A stretch of 64,000 nt of DNA from CAYNST01 sp964434105 (GCA_964434105.1 CAYSTJ010000009.1:1-64000), one strand, 5' to 3'. Positions 27,361-37,284 are shown, counted from the stretch's first letter. Numbers and translations are program-made. The notes: generated by a model from the letters alone, not told the origin.

Positions 27361-27960
27361 ATGAGCTTTGCTAGATTCCTGTCTGCTGGCGCCATGGCAT
27401 TAGCGGTTACTCTTGGATTGCTGCTGCTGATGCACGTGCTGATACAGTCAGATGTGAGGGGCCCCGAGGAGGTACAGACCTACAAAGTGCCGGAAATCGT
27501 TATGCCGGAGCGGGTAATTACGACCGAGTTTGATTTGGCCAAACCGCAAAAGCCCGATGAGCCCGATGATTTGCCGCCCACCATACCGGAGCCGGAATTC
27601 GATAACCCTACAGCTGTCTCAGAAGGTATCAGTATTCGTCCGGAATTTACCAACCAGGCGGATATCAGCGGCCCTAACGCTTTTACCGATGGTGAAATGA
27701 TTCCACTGACCGTCGTGCAGCCCGAGTATCCCCGACGGGCAGCGCAGCGCGGAATCAACGGCTACTGTACGGTATCGCTCACCGTCGCCGCTAATGGTTC
27801 AACCAAGGATATCGCAATTGACGATTGTCCGGACTCCATTTTCGAGCGGTCGTCGATCAGAGCTGCTGAACGTCTGAAGTACAAACCCCGCGTGGTCGAC
27901 GGTCAGCCAGTAGATGTACCTGGTGTCAAATACCGATTCACCTACCAGATGGCTGAATGA
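27361..27960 (+). CDS. tonB: TonB2-like energy transducer
   Basis: Transmits proton-motive energy to TonB-dependent outer-membrane receptors. The 199-residue protein has an N-terminal membrane anchor (about 10-28), a proline/acidic linker (KPQKPDEPDDLPPTIPEPE) and the C-terminal TonB domain (about 115-199), with PEYPRRAAQRGINGYCTVSL and ERLKYKPRVVDGQPV. The domain contains a Cys pair (GYCTV, DDCPD) that may form a disulphide. The stop codon overlaps an in-frame ATG of the next gene. Confidence 0.94.
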   Translation: MSFARFLSAGAMALAVTLGLLLLMHVLIQSDVRGPEEVQTYKVPEIVMPERVITTEFDLAKPQKPDEPDDLPPTIPEPEFDNPTAVSEGISIRPEFTNQADISGPNAFTDGEMIPLTVVQPEYPRRAAQRGINGYCTVSLTVAANGSTKDIAIDDCPDSIFERSSIRAAERLKYKPRVVDGQPVDVPGVKYRFTYQMAE

Positions 27961-27977
27961 GGATTGAGGTAATTTCT

Positions 27978-29408
27978 ATGAGATTTAAATCTGGACTCAA
28001 AGGAATAAGTAGTACCGCCCTGGCCTGTGTTTTGGGTTTGGCAACATTACCGTCCTTCACCGTTGGTGACATTCAGCTACAGGGTGGTCAGGCCCTCGCC
28101 CAGACACCACCCAAGCTGCCGGGGTGCAAGGCACCGCCGGAAAAGCGCAGGCTCAAGACTCTGTCGCAGAGCTTTTTCAAAAAGGTCGAGCAGGTCGACA
28201 ACCTGACGAACCCGCCTGAAAGCAAGGATGGCACGACGCCTGAGCCGGACTACCGTGCGGCCTGGCCTATTCTGCAAAGACTGCTGGACCGTTGCGAGGA
28301 CTGCAATGAGTACGAGTCGGCCCAGCTCTTTCAGCGAGCCGCCTTTATCCAGTACCAACTGGAAAATGTACCGCTGGCAATTGATTACTTTAAGCGGGTA
28401 GTACAGCAATCGCCGAATATCCCGGAAAGCCTGGAAACACAGCTGCTGTACCAGATTGCGCAGTTATTGACGCAGGAAGAAAAGTACCAGGAAGCATTGG
28501 ACCATTTTGCCCGGTGGGAAGCCATGTGTCCGGCCGTAGTCCCACGGGATTACTTCTTCTATCTGGCGCAGATCTATTTCCAGATGGGGCAAAAGGACCG
28601 CGCTCTTTCCGAAATTGAAAAGGCGATCAAAAATGTCGAGAGCCAGGGCGAAGTCGCCCCTGAGCAGTGGTACAGATTGCAGTTATCGGTATTGTTGGAC
28701 AAAGAAGACTTCGTGGCCTCTGAGAAAATCGCCGAGAAGCTGGTCGTTAACTACACCAATTACCGTATGATTTCCCAATTGGCCCAGATTTATGGCGTGA
28801 ACGGCAAGGAGAATCGACAGCTGGCACTGACCGACGCGCTGAATGTCGTCGATCAGCTGTCGCGCGAAAATGAATACCGTAACCTCGCCTATCAATATCT
28901 GTCGGCAGAGGCGCCATATCTTGCCAGTCGCGCAATGAAAAAGGGTCTGGAAAAGGATGTGGTCAAGCGCTCGGCGACCAATCTGGAAACTTTGGCCGTG
29001 TCGCTAACGCAGGCCTATCAGACCAAGGAAGCCATACCGGTTATGGAAGAAGCGGCGGGCAAAGCGGATAGCGGTAAGCTGTATGGCACGCTCGCTGCCA
29101 TATATCTGGATACCGAAAATTACGCCAAAGCAATTGAGTCGGGTAATAAGGCGATAAATAAAGGCGGCCTGCGTAGTGAAGGCGAAGTTTATATGTATAT
29201 GGGCTCGGCCTATATTGGCATGGAGCGTTTTGCCGACGCAATCCCGGTACTGCGCAAAGCCGCCAAGGACGAGAAATATCAGCGCTACGCAAGTGATTTG
29301 ATCAGATATGCCAACGCTGAAAAAAAGCGGCAGGAAGATCTGAAAAAATCAGCAGCCAAAGTCGAAACATCGCAATCTGCTGACGACGAAGAGTCGCCTT
29401 CAAGCTGA
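27978..29408 (+). CDS. TPR-repeat periplasmic protein of the TonB cluster
   Basis: Last gene of the cluster, 476 residues. A signal peptide (MRFKSGLKGISSTALACVLG..., cleavage probably near GQALA) is followed by tandem tetratricopeptide repeats from about 90 to 440, for example NVPLAIDYFKRVVQQSP, EKYQEALDHFARW and ENYAKAIESGNKAINKG. The tail is acidic and serine-rich. Such TPR proteins routinely accompany TonB2/TtpC systems and are thought to scaffold the complex in the periplasm. I prefer the ATG at 27978, which has GAGG eight bases before it and directly precedes the signal peptide; an earlier ATG overlaps the tonB stop. Confidence 0.85.
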   Translation: MRFKSGLKGISSTALACVLGLATLPSFTVGDIQLQGGQALAQTPPKLPGCKAPPEKRRLKTLSQSFFKKVEQVDNLTNPPESKDGTTPEPDYRAAWPILQRLLDRCEDCNEYESAQLFQRAAFIQYQLENVPLAIDYFKRVVQQSPNIPESLETQLLYQIAQLLTQEEKYQEALDHFARWEAMCPAVVPRDYFFYLAQIYFQMGQKDRALSEIEKAIKNVESQGEVAPEQWYRLQLSVLLDKEDFVASEKIAEKLVVNYTNYRMISQLAQIYGVNGKENRQLALTDALNVVDQLSRENEYRNLAYQYLSAEAPYLASRAMKKGLEKDVVKRSATNLETLAVSLTQAYQTKEAIPVMEEAAGKADSGKLYGTLAAIYLDTENYAKAIESGNKAINKGGLRSEGEVYMYMGSAYIGMERFADAIPVLRKAAKDEKYQRYASDLIRYANAEKKRQEDLKKSAAKVETSQSADDEESPSS

Positions 29409-29518
29409 GGGTGACGCGCTTTCCGGACCTTGCCCACACGCCGTGGGCGCCCCACATCTGCTACTATCATCCATAATTGTTTCACTAACGGGCTCAAACC
29501 CGGTGAGAATTGGCGATT

Positions 29519-30988
29519 ATGGATTTCAACGATCTGGCAATCTTGCTGCATTCCAATGTCTACGTCCTGGTCCTCGAAACCTGGGATGAGTCACGTGCGC
29601 TGACCCTGTTGCAAAAGTATTTCCGGCAGGAATCCATGCCGGCCTGGCGGTGGTCGGTCTCTGAGGGACGGCAGTCGTTGGGCCTCGGTCTTCAAACCGG
29701 TGACAAGGATGCGCATCGCAAGCCGGAAGAGATCCTGCGGCACATCAAAGCACATCAGCCTGCGTCAGCGTTTGTGCTGTGTGACATTCACCCCTACCTG
29801 GACGAGCCGGTAATCGTGCGACTGCTTAAGGATATTGCCCTGAATCAGCAGGCGGCACCGCACAAGGTCGTGCTGATCAGTCATAGGTTGAAACTGCCAC
29901 CGGAGCTATCCCGTTACTCGGCCACCCTGACCATGTCGCTGCCGGGAGATGAAGAGATTCTGGCGATTATCCGGGAGGAGGCCAGACGCTGGTCCGAGCT
30001 GAACGGCGGCGGGCGTATTCGCACCGACAATGCCTCACTGAATAAACTGGTGAGCAACCTGAAAGGCTTGCCTCATCAGGACGTAAGGCGGCTTGCACGA
30101 GCGGCGATTTTTGATGATGGCGCTATCACCACCGAGGATCTGCCCCAGATAGCCAAAGCCAAGTTCGATCTCATGGATATGGAAAGCGTATTGCACTTTG
30201 AGTACTGCACTGCCCACTTATCGGAGGTGGCGGGACTGCGTCGGCTCAAGCGGTGGTTGCAGGATCGGCAAAGGGCGCTTGTTGAACCGCATGCCCAGGA
30301 TCGACCCAAGGGCGTGCTGTTGTTTGGTGTGCAGGGCGGCGGAAAAAGTCTCGCTGCCAAAGCGATTGCCGGGATCTGGGGGCTGCCACTGCTGCGCCTG
30401 GATATGGCCGCATTGTTCAATAAATACATTGGCGAAACCGAACGTAACCTGCGGGAGGCGCTCAAGCTGGCCGACGTCATGGCCCCCTGCGTACTGTGGG
30501 TGGATGAGCTGGAAAAAGGTCTGGCGCAGGAGGATGACAATGCCACTTCCAGACGGCTACTGGGTACTCTGCTGACCTGGATGGCGGAACGGCAGTCGGC
30601 CGTGTTTCTGGTGGCTACCAGCAACGATATCAGCCAGTTACCGCCAGAACTCATGCGCAAAGGGCGCTTTGATGAGATCTTTTTCGTAGACCTCCCCAAT
30701 GCCGAGGCCCGACAGGCCATTCTGGCTATCCATTTGAAAAAGCGAAATCTGGATGCGACGGCGTTCGACCTCCTTCGCCTGGCAGGATTGTCGGAAGGTT
30801 ACACGGGCGCGGAAATTGAACAGGGCGTCGTTTCCGCAACCTACGCCGCGGCCGCACTCGGTGAAACGGTGGCCCAGTATCACCTGGAGAATGCATTGGT
30901 GCAGACGCGTCCGCTTTCCGTGGTGATGGCCGAAAAAATGAATTATCTGCGGGCCTGGGCGAAGGAGAGGGCGGTACCGGCTGATTGA
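29519..30988 (+). CDS. Ycf46-like AAA ATPase
   Basis: Cytosolic AAA-family ATPase, 489 residues, resembling the bacterial/chloroplast Ycf46 group. An N-terminal domain of about 240 residues is followed by one AAA module: Walker A GVQGGGKSLAAKAIAG (about 270), Walker B CVLWVDELEKG (about 328), sensor VATSNDISQLPPELMRKG with the arginine finger in RKGRFDEIF, and a C-terminal helical lid (LSEGYTGAEIEQGV). Homologues in cyanobacteria have been linked to inorganic carbon use, but no role is settled in proteobacteria. The ATG at 29519 is chosen because GGTGAG precedes it; a TTG three codons earlier is possible. It stands alone. Confidence 0.85.
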   Translation: MDFNDLAILLHSNVYVLVLETWDESRALTLLQKYFRQESMPAWRWSVSEGRQSLGLGLQTGDKDAHRKPEEILRHIKAHQPASAFVLCDIHPYLDEPVIVRLLKDIALNQQAAPHKVVLISHRLKLPPELSRYSATLTMSLPGDEEILAIIREEARRWSELNGGGRIRTDNASLNKLVSNLKGLPHQDVRRLARAAIFDDGAITTEDLPQIAKAKFDLMDMESVLHFEYCTAHLSEVAGLRRLKRWLQDRQRALVEPHAQDRPKGVLLFGVQGGGKSLAAKAIAGIWGLPLLRLDMAALFNKYIGETERNLREALKLADVMAPCVLWVDELEKGLAQEDDNATSRRLLGTLLTWMAERQSAVFLVATSNDISQLPPELMRKGRFDEIFFVDLPNAEARQAILAIHLKKRNLDATAFDLLRLAGLSEGYTGAEIEQGVVSATYAAAALGETVAQYHLENALVQTRPLSVVMAEKMNYLRAWAKERAVPAD

Positions 30989-31259
30989 CGGGGCGGCCCG
31001 GTACTGATCGTTAATCGCCGGAGACGCCTTGATTTTACAAATACAGTGGAAGCCTTACATGGCGGCGGCGACCCGTCCTGATGGCATTACCCCCGCAACA
31101 TCATAGCTGACTGGCCTCCTGTTTCTGTACGTCTTTAACTTACAGGGTGGCCTTTTTATTGCATCAGGAGTTTTCAGAGGTCGTGTCGCCGCAGTCCCGG
31201 GTTTTCCCGTGTTTATGGGTCGAATGGCTACGGTGACGGACACCAAATGAGGAGTCGTT

Positions 31260-31892
31260 ATGAACACTTTTAGACACACGCTTTTGGTGGTCGCGGGATT
31301 CACCGCTTTGAGTACAATTGCCGGCTGCAGCAGGGACGGCGCGGGGCCAGAAAACGAAGAAGGTATTTCGTATCTGACCGATGGCCGGACAGATCAGGTA
31401 TCGGAAGGACTGATTGCCGGGACCACGACTCAAGGTCCACAAGGTAATTCGATTAATGAGCCGTCCTACTCCAATGAAACTGTGCGTGCGGTGACGGGCG
31501 AAGAAAACGATTTGCATGTCGGTACCGTCCGGTTCGATCCGGATTCGACCGAATTAACGGATCTGGCGGAGTCGACGCTGGACGAGCTGGTCAGCACTAT
31601 CGATCACAATGCGCCTACGCAGATTCATATTCGGACGGTCAATCCTAATAATGTCGACCCGGATGCGCTGGCTGAAGTCACCAGTGACCGGATAGAAGCC
31701 GTAAAAAGCTACTTGCAGGACAAGGATCTGAAAATAGAAGGCTGGGAGGAGGACCAGGTATCCGGGCGGGACTACGAACGGATCCGCGGGGATATTCCCG
31801 ACCCGGACGTCTGGGCCGACGATATCACCGTTGAAGAAGGCGTACAGAAAGTCGTGATCACAATCGTTTCGCTGATAGAAGGCGAAGCGTGA
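31260..31892 (+). CDS. OmpA-like-domain lipoprotein
   Basis: Predicted outer-membrane or periplasmic lipoprotein of 210 residues. The signal ends in a clear lipobox, LSTIAGC (Cys about residue 23). A disordered, Gly/Thr/Asn-rich stretch leads to a C-terminal domain beginning VRFDPDSTELTDLAESTLDE, which resembles the beta-alpha opening of OmpA/MotB peptidoglycan-binding domains. The usual arginine/aspartate anchors (NxxLSxxRA) are only loosely kept as ALAEVTSDRIEAVKSYL. Ribosome site GAGGAG is eight bases before the ATG. Convergent with ilvD. Function unknown. Confidence 0.7.
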   Translation: MNTFRHTLLVVAGFTALSTIAGCSRDGAGPENEEGISYLTDGRTDQVSEGLIAGTTTQGPQGNSINEPSYSNETVRAVTGEENDLHVGTVRFDPDSTELTDLAESTLDELVSTIDHNAPTQIHIRTVNPNNVDPDALAEVTSDRIEAVKSYLQDKDLKIEGWEEDQVSGRDYERIRGDIPDPDVWADDITVEEGVQKVVITIVSLIEGEA

Positions 31893-31917
31893 CGGGTCCT
31901 TCGCACTGAAGTCTCGT

Positions 31918-31953
31918 ACGCAGGCATCCCGATATCCGCCGGAATGCCTGCGT
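31918..31953. terminator. Hairpin between convergent lipoprotein gene and ilvD
   Basis: ACGCAGGCAT and ATGCCTGCGT form a perfect 10-bp stem with a 16-base loop. The position between two converging genes suits a bidirectional terminator, although no T run follows. Confidence 0.45.
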
Positions 31954-31958
31954 GCCGG

Positions 31959-33809
31959 CTAGCCTTGTTCCAGTTGGTGGAGGCGGTTCACGTCCCGGAC
32001 GGCGCCCTGATCGGCGCTGGTTGCGAGCAGCGCGTAGGCGCGCAGGGCCGTAGAGACTTGCCGCGGCCGTGGGGAGGCAGGCATCCAGCCGAGGCTGTTC
32101 TGATGCTCGCGGCGCCCGTCGAGAACAGCGTCTTCTACCACGAGATCGATCCGTCGATTAGGAATATCGATGCGAATTTTGTCACCATCGCGGACAAGAC
32201 CGATATTACCACCCGCCGCGGCTTCAGGTGAGGCATGCCCGATCGACAGGCCCGAGGTGCCACCGCTGAAGCGGCCGTCTGTAAAAAGTGCACAGGCTTT
32301 ACCCAGACCTTTCGACTTCAGATAGGACGTCGGGTATAGCATCTCCTGCATACCGGGTCCGCCCCTGGGGCCTTCGTATCGAACAATGACCACGTCGCCG
32401 GGCTTCACTTTGTCTTCCAGAATATCGGCGACGGCCTGCTCCTGGGATTCGGTGACATGGGCGGTGCCTTCAAACACCAGATTTTCCTCGTCAACACCGG
32501 CCGTTTTAACTACACAGCCATTCTCGGCCAGATTGCCGTACAGCACCGCCAGCCCACCTTCCTGCGAGAAGGCGTTCTCTACAGCGCGTATGCAGCCCTG
32601 TTGACGGTCGGCATCCAGTGTGGGCCATCGCGTCGCCTGGCTGAACGCCGTCTGGCTGGGCACACCCGCCGGGCCTGCCTTGTAAAATTGCATCACGGAT
32701 TCGGACGGGTTGCGCATAATATCCCAGTTATTCAGCGCCTCTGCCAGGGTGGCTGAATGGATTGTGGGACACTCACTATGAATTAGCCCTGCCCGATCCA
32801 GTTCGCCCAGAATGGCCATAATGCCACCGGCACGGTGCACATCTTCAATATGATATTTCTGGGTGTTGGGTGCTACCTTGCATAGCTGTGGCACCCTGCG
32901 ACTGAGCTGGTCGATGTGCTCGAGACCAAAATCCAGTTCGGCTTCGCGGGCGATGGCCAGCAGGTGGAGAATGGTATTGGTACTTCCACCCATGGCTATG
33001 TCGAGTGTCATTGCATTGGTAAAAGCTTCATGGCAGGCGATGTTGCGCGGCAGCAGGGCCGACTCCTCCTGTTCGTAATAGCGGCGGGTTATCTCGACGA
33101 TCAGGCTGCCCGCGCGTTCGAATAACTGGCGGCGATCCGCATGTGTGGCCACCACAGTCCCATTCCCGGGCAGACTGAGTCCCAGGGCTTCGGTCAGGCA
33201 ATTCATGGAGTTGGCTGTGAACATCCCGGAGCAGGAGCCACAGGTAGGGCAGGCGCTCCGTTCGTATTCGGCAACTGTTTCATCGGAAACCGAACTGTCG
33301 GCGGCGATAACCATGGCATCTACCAGGTCCAGCCCGTGGTCGGCAAGTTTGGTTTTACCGGCTTCCATCGGGCCGCCGGATACAAAAACGACCGGTATAT
33401 TCAGTCGCATGGCGGCCAACAGCATACCCGGCGTAATCTTGTCGCAATTGGAGATACACACCATGGCATCCGCGCAATGCGCATTAACCATATATTCCAC
33501 CGAATCAGCAATCAGGTCCCGGCTGGGCAAGCTATAAAGCATTCCGTCATGCCCCATGGCAATACCGTCATCCACGGCGATGGTGTTGAATTCCTTGGCA
33601 ACGCCACCCGCTTTTTCAATTTCGCGGGCGACCAGTTGTCCCATATCCTTTAAATGAACATGCCCCGGGACAAACTGGGTGAAGGAGTTGACGACGGCGA
33701 TGATTGGCTTTTCAAAGTCACCATCCTGCATGCCGGTGGCGCGCCACAGCGCGCGGGCACCCGCCATATTGCGACCGGCCGTGGTGGTTCTGGAACGATA
33801 CTGCGGCAT
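31959..33809 (-). CDS. ilvD: Dihydroxy-acid dehydratase IlvD
   Basis: Fe-S enzyme of branched-chain amino acid and pantothenate synthesis; dehydrates 2,3-dihydroxy-acids to 2-keto acids. The 616 residues match the E. coli enzyme in length. The start MPQYRSRTTTAGRNMAGARA is near-identical in style to E. coli IlvD, and GAGG lies six bases before the ATG; a longer frame of 14 codons is rejected. Cluster ligands appear in ISNCDKITPGML and ACPTCGSCSGMFTANSMNC, and the C-terminal GRFSGGTSGLSIGHASPEAA carries the active-site serine. Confidence 0.97.
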   Translation of the reverse strand: MPQYRSRTTTAGRNMAGARALWRATGMQDGDFEKPIIAVVNSFTQFVPGHVHLKDMGQLVAREIEKAGGVAKEFNTIAVDDGIAMGHDGMLYSLPSRDLIADSVEYMVNAHCADAMVCISNCDKITPGMLLAAMRLNIPVVFVSGGPMEAGKTKLADHGLDLVDAMVIAADSSVSDETVAEYERSACPTCGSCSGMFTANSMNCLTEALGLSLPGNGTVVATHADRRQLFERAGSLIVEITRRYYEQEESALLPRNIACHEAFTNAMTLDIAMGGSTNTILHLLAIAREAELDFGLEHIDQLSRRVPQLCKVAPNTQKYHIEDVHRAGGIMAILGELDRAGLIHSECPTIHSATLAEALNNWDIMRNPSESVMQFYKAGPAGVPSQTAFSQATRWPTLDADRQQGCIRAVENAFSQEGGLAVLYGNLAENGCVVKTAGVDEENLVFEGTAHVTESQEQAVADILEDKVKPGDVVIVRYEGPRGGPGMQEMLYPTSYLKSKGLGKACALFTDGRFSGGTSGLSIGHASPEAAAGGNIGLVRDGDKIRIDIPNRRIDLVVEDAVLDGRREHQNSLGWMPASPRPRQVSTALRAYALLATSADQGAVRDVNRLHQLEQG

Positions 33810-33928
33810 GACTACCTCTATATTGAGCATCGGCGAGGGCGCCGGATTCATTCGAAATCAAAAAAGCGCGTAGTATATCATTGCTCAAACCGATCGTCTC
33901 ACTGCCACTTGCAGGATTTGACGGTCAC

Positions 33929-35623
33929 TCAGTCGGACGAGGGGGCGTTGGCCTCCAGTAGTATGGCGGGAAAATGTCGACCAATCTGCTTTTCCAGAAA
34001 AGCGTAACGCTTGTAATGTTTGCTGTCCGGTTTGATGGTGCCAACCGCACGATAGCAGCGTCGACATATCTGTTCGTACTCCGGCGTGGGGCTGCTGCTG
34101 TTGGTGGCAGCAATGATCGCCTGGATCAGGTTCAGATTCAGCCCGATATGTCGCGGGTAAGCGCTGAGCGCTTCCAGGAACACGTTGATGGCGGCGGTGT
34201 AGTCTTTAAGTTCATAAGAGCCGATCCCCGATTTTGTCAGCTGCGCAGCGATTTCTTTGCCGCCCTCACTGATCGGTTCGCTGGTGATGCTGTCGATGAT
34301 ACGCATCAGCTTTTTATCGTCGGGGTGTTTCGAGGCAAGGCTCGACAGCAGTGAACGCGCCTGCTCTTCTTCATCCATAGAGTGGAGCGTACGGGCGAAA
34401 TCCAGGGTAGCCTCGGGCGATGGATCCGGCAATTTACTGTACAGATCCCGTGCTTTGTCCGTCAACGTACGCGCGATGTCTTCCTGGCCCAGACTTTGTT
34501 GCAACTGTGCCTCGGCCATGGCCGATCGTGCCTGGATCTCCGGCATTTGTGGGTAGCGTTTGCCTGCCCGTTCAAGATACGTATTCACTTGTTTAACCAT
34601 CGCTTTGGCGTCGCTGGCCGGAACGCCCTTGCGAATATTGTCGGCCGCCTTTCGTGCGAAATTGAAATAGTCCTGGGGCGATTCATGGTATGAATTGGCG
34701 CCCCACTTGATGGCGTTTAAATGGGATTTTGCCGATAGCTCGTCGTCGCCGTTGATGTCAGCGAGTTCTGCCAGCCGCCTGTGTCGGTGCGCGGATTTGG
34801 GTGAAACCTGAGTGGCCCGCTCGGTTGCCTGCTGCGCCTTCACAATATCGTTACGGGCTTCATGGACATCGGCCATGAGGTCGTGCGCCTCGATATATCG
34901 AATATCTTCGTCAATAATTTCCTGCAGCAGCGCCTCGGCCGCCGACAGTTTTCCCAATTCGATGAGCGTCCGGCTCATGCCAAGCTTGGCCCAGATCAGC
35001 GGCTTTTTATCGAGCACACCTTCATAAACTTCTTTTGCCTCCTGCAGCTGTCGCAGTAAAAACAGCAATTGGCCTTTGATTTTAATGCAATCTCTGGCGT
35101 AGCGGCTTTGCGATTTTATCATCCGGTTACAGCCATCCAGCGCGCCGGTGTAATCCCCGTCAGAAATGGCTTTTTTAATGGGCAAGAGTGCAGCGTGCCG
35201 GATAATTGCGCGGTTGAGCCGGGTTCTAAGGGAAGCTTCGGTATAGGGTTTGGTTATATAATCGTCCGGCTGGCATTCGAGCGCACCCAGCACCATCTCG
35301 CGTGAAGACTCCCCGGTCAACATGATAAACAGACTGGTCATCAAAAATACCCGCAGATAGCGGACTTCTTCCAGAACCTGCTGGCCGTCTTTGCCATTGC
35401 CCAGGTTGTAATCGCAAATGACGATATCGTACTTGTTTTGAGAGCACAGGCGCACAGCCTCTTCGCCATCAGCCGCCGTGTCCACAATTTCGGCACCAAA
35501 ATTCCGCAGGGTGCGCATCATGGCGCCCCGAATTTCCGGGAAATCGTCAATTATCAGACAGCGCTTCGTGCTGTAGATTTTGATGAGATCGATCTGGCGA
35601 ATCTGGTTTAAATCTGTTTCCAT
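33929..35623 (-). CDS. Response regulator with TPR-repeat output
   Basis: A 564-residue protein with an N-terminal receiver domain (about 18-140): acidic pair Asp26-Asp27, phospho-acceptor Asp71 in IVICDYNLGNG, Thr in MLTGESS and Lys in YITKPYTE. Instead of a DNA-binding domain, about 400 residues of helical, TPR-like repeats follow (for example AKLGMSRTLIELGKLSAAEA and DYTAAINVFLEALSAYPRHI). Output is therefore probably protein-protein contact. No histidine kinase gene is adjacent. Similar proteins in pseudomonads and marine gammaproteobacteria are of unknown function. Confidence 0.85.
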   Translation of the reverse strand: METDLNQIRQIDLIKIYSTKRCLIIDDFPEIRGAMMRTLRNFGAEIVDTAADGEEAVRLCSQNKYDIVICDYNLGNGKDGQQVLEEVRYLRVFLMTSLFIMLTGESSREMVLGALECQPDDYITKPYTEASLRTRLNRAIIRHAALLPIKKAISDGDYTGALDGCNRMIKSQSRYARDCIKIKGQLLFLLRQLQEAKEVYEGVLDKKPLIWAKLGMSRTLIELGKLSAAEALLQEIIDEDIRYIEAHDLMADVHEARNDIVKAQQATERATQVSPKSAHRHRRLAELADINGDDELSAKSHLNAIKWGANSYHESPQDYFNFARKAADNIRKGVPASDAKAMVKQVNTYLERAGKRYPQMPEIQARSAMAEAQLQQSLGQEDIARTLTDKARDLYSKLPDPSPEATLDFARTLHSMDEEEQARSLLSSLASKHPDDKKLMRIIDSITSEPISEGGKEIAAQLTKSGIGSYELKDYTAAINVFLEALSAYPRHIGLNLNLIQAIIAATNSSSPTPEYEQICRRCYRAVGTIKPDSKHYKRYAFLEKQIGRHFPAILLEANAPSSD

Positions 35624-35763
35624 GTGCTTGGGGTCTGCTTGGGCTTTATAGAAGCTTAGACCCTATATTGGTGCTCTGCAGGGATCGATCCGTGTCTATT
35701 GACTATTATGGAACCCGTTCCAGCCAGTACAACCCTGAGGCTTCAGGCACACGGGTACCCGGG

Positions 35764-37098
35764 TTAGCGGATACCGCGCAATGTTTTGACGAAAACCTTG
35801 GATTTTCGCTGGAAGTTGTACAGCGCTTTGCGTTCTACCGGTAACAGATCAACCAGCGTTTCGACAAAGCCCTGTTCCAGAAACCAATGGGCCGTCTGCG
35901 TGGTGAGGACGTAGAGCCGGGTGATGTCCAGTTTCAGCGCTTGCCGTTCGATATGGGTCAGTAGTTTTGCGGCACGGCCGTTGCCCCGGTATTCCTTCTG
36001 CACCGCCATGCACGCCAGTTCGCCGGATTCGCCATCCGAGAAAGGGTAGAGGGCGGCGCTTCCGATAATGGCGCTGTCCTTTTCCATCACGATAAAACAG
36101 TGGATCTCTCGCTCCAGCAGTTCGCGGGAGCGCTTTACCAGAATACCATCGCTTTCCAGCGGCTCAATGAGTTTCAGGATCCCCTGAACATCATCGATGC
36201 GCGCCCGCCGGATGGTTTCATAGCTGTCGCGATACACCATGGTGCCCGAGCCGTCGCGGGTGAACAGCTCTTTCAACAGCGCACCGTCGTCGTGCGTCGC
36301 GATGATGTGCGCACGGGGCACCCCGCCATCACAGGCCTTGTGACAGGCGCGCAGTGAAAAATAGGTGTTGGTGCGGTTATGCAGCGGTTGCTCCACCAGA
36401 AACTTCTCGCACTTGAGGAGCGTCATCTCTTTGTAAAGCGTGCCATCCTTATCCCGAATTGGCCCGTCGTCGTTGAACGCGATAAGCTTGTCCGCGTCGA
36501 TGTTGATAGCAATCTGAATGGCTACATCGGCGAAGCTCAAATTAAAAATTTCACCGGTAGCCGAATAACCGAGGGGGGAGACCAGCGCGAGCGCCCCGGA
36601 ATCCAGAACGCCGGTTATGCCCTGTTTGTCCACATTGCGTACTTTTCCCGTAAATTGCAGATCAATGCCATCAATTACGCCCTGTGGCATGGCGCTGACG
36701 AAGTTACCGCTGCGTACCCGGATTTTGGCGCCATACATGGGCGTGCTCGGCAGACCGTTGGAGAACTGCGCTTCGAGTTTGAAGCGGGTTGTGCCGACCG
36801 CCTGGATCACGGATTGCATATCGTCGCGCGACGTGATGCGCAAGCCTTTATGGAATGCGGATCGTGTTTTGCTCAGTGTCAGCTGTTCGTCAATCTGATT
36901 GCGGGCGCCATGCACGATAACCAGTCGCACGCCAAGACTGCTTAACAGGGCGATATCCGAGACGATATTGGTAAAACCCGGCTGATCCACACAGTCACCG
37001 GGCAGCATAATGACAAACGTCTTGCCGCGATGGGCATTGATATAGGGACTGGACTGGCGGAACCAGTTTACATAGTTGTCGGTTGGGGAATCTGTCAC
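35764..37098 (-). CDS. argA: Amino-acid N-acetyltransferase (N-acetylglutamate synthase)
   Basis: First step of arginine synthesis: acetyl-CoA + glutamate to N-acetylglutamate. The 444-residue protein (E. coli 443) has an N-terminal amino-acid-kinase-like domain (about 1-285, with RLVIVHGARNQIDEQL) and a C-terminal GNAT domain (about 295-440, acetyl-CoA loop VQKEYRGNGRAAKLL). The GTG at 37098 is preferred: AGGA lies seven bases upstream and the product then begins like known ArgA proteins; a 27-codon longer frame is less likely. argE, a later step, lies about 23 kb away. Confidence 0.93.
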   Translation of the reverse strand: MTDSPTDNYVNWFRQSSPYINAHRGKTFVIMLPGDCVDQPGFTNIVSDIALLSSLGVRLVIVHGARNQIDEQLTLSKTRSAFHKGLRITSRDDMQSVIQAVGTTRFKLEAQFSNGLPSTPMYGAKIRVRSGNFVSAMPQGVIDGIDLQFTGKVRNVDKQGITGVLDSGALALVSPLGYSATGEIFNLSFADVAIQIAINIDADKLIAFNDDGPIRDKDGTLYKEMTLLKCEKFLVEQPLHNRTNTYFSLRACHKACDGGVPRAHIIATHDDGALLKELFTRDGSGTMVYRDSYETIRRARIDDVQGILKLIEPLESDGILVKRSRELLEREIHCFIVMEKDSAIIGSAALYPFSDGESGELACMAVQKEYRGNGRAAKLLTHIERQALKLDITRLYVLTTQTAHWFLEQGFVETLVDLLPVERKALYNFQRKSKVFVKTLRGIR

Positions 37099-37284
37099 GC
37101 CATGGTCCTGTTTGAGCTCAAAAAAAAAGAGTATAACCAGTTTTGGGTGTATGTGAATTGATTCCTTCGTCATTGGCACCCGCCACTGGCTGGCCGGTTT
37201 GGCTGGTGAACAGGCCGACAGTTTAAAGAGAGTCCGCAGAAACGTACCCGGAGAAGTGATAGAGTAAATGCATCATCAGGCGGC

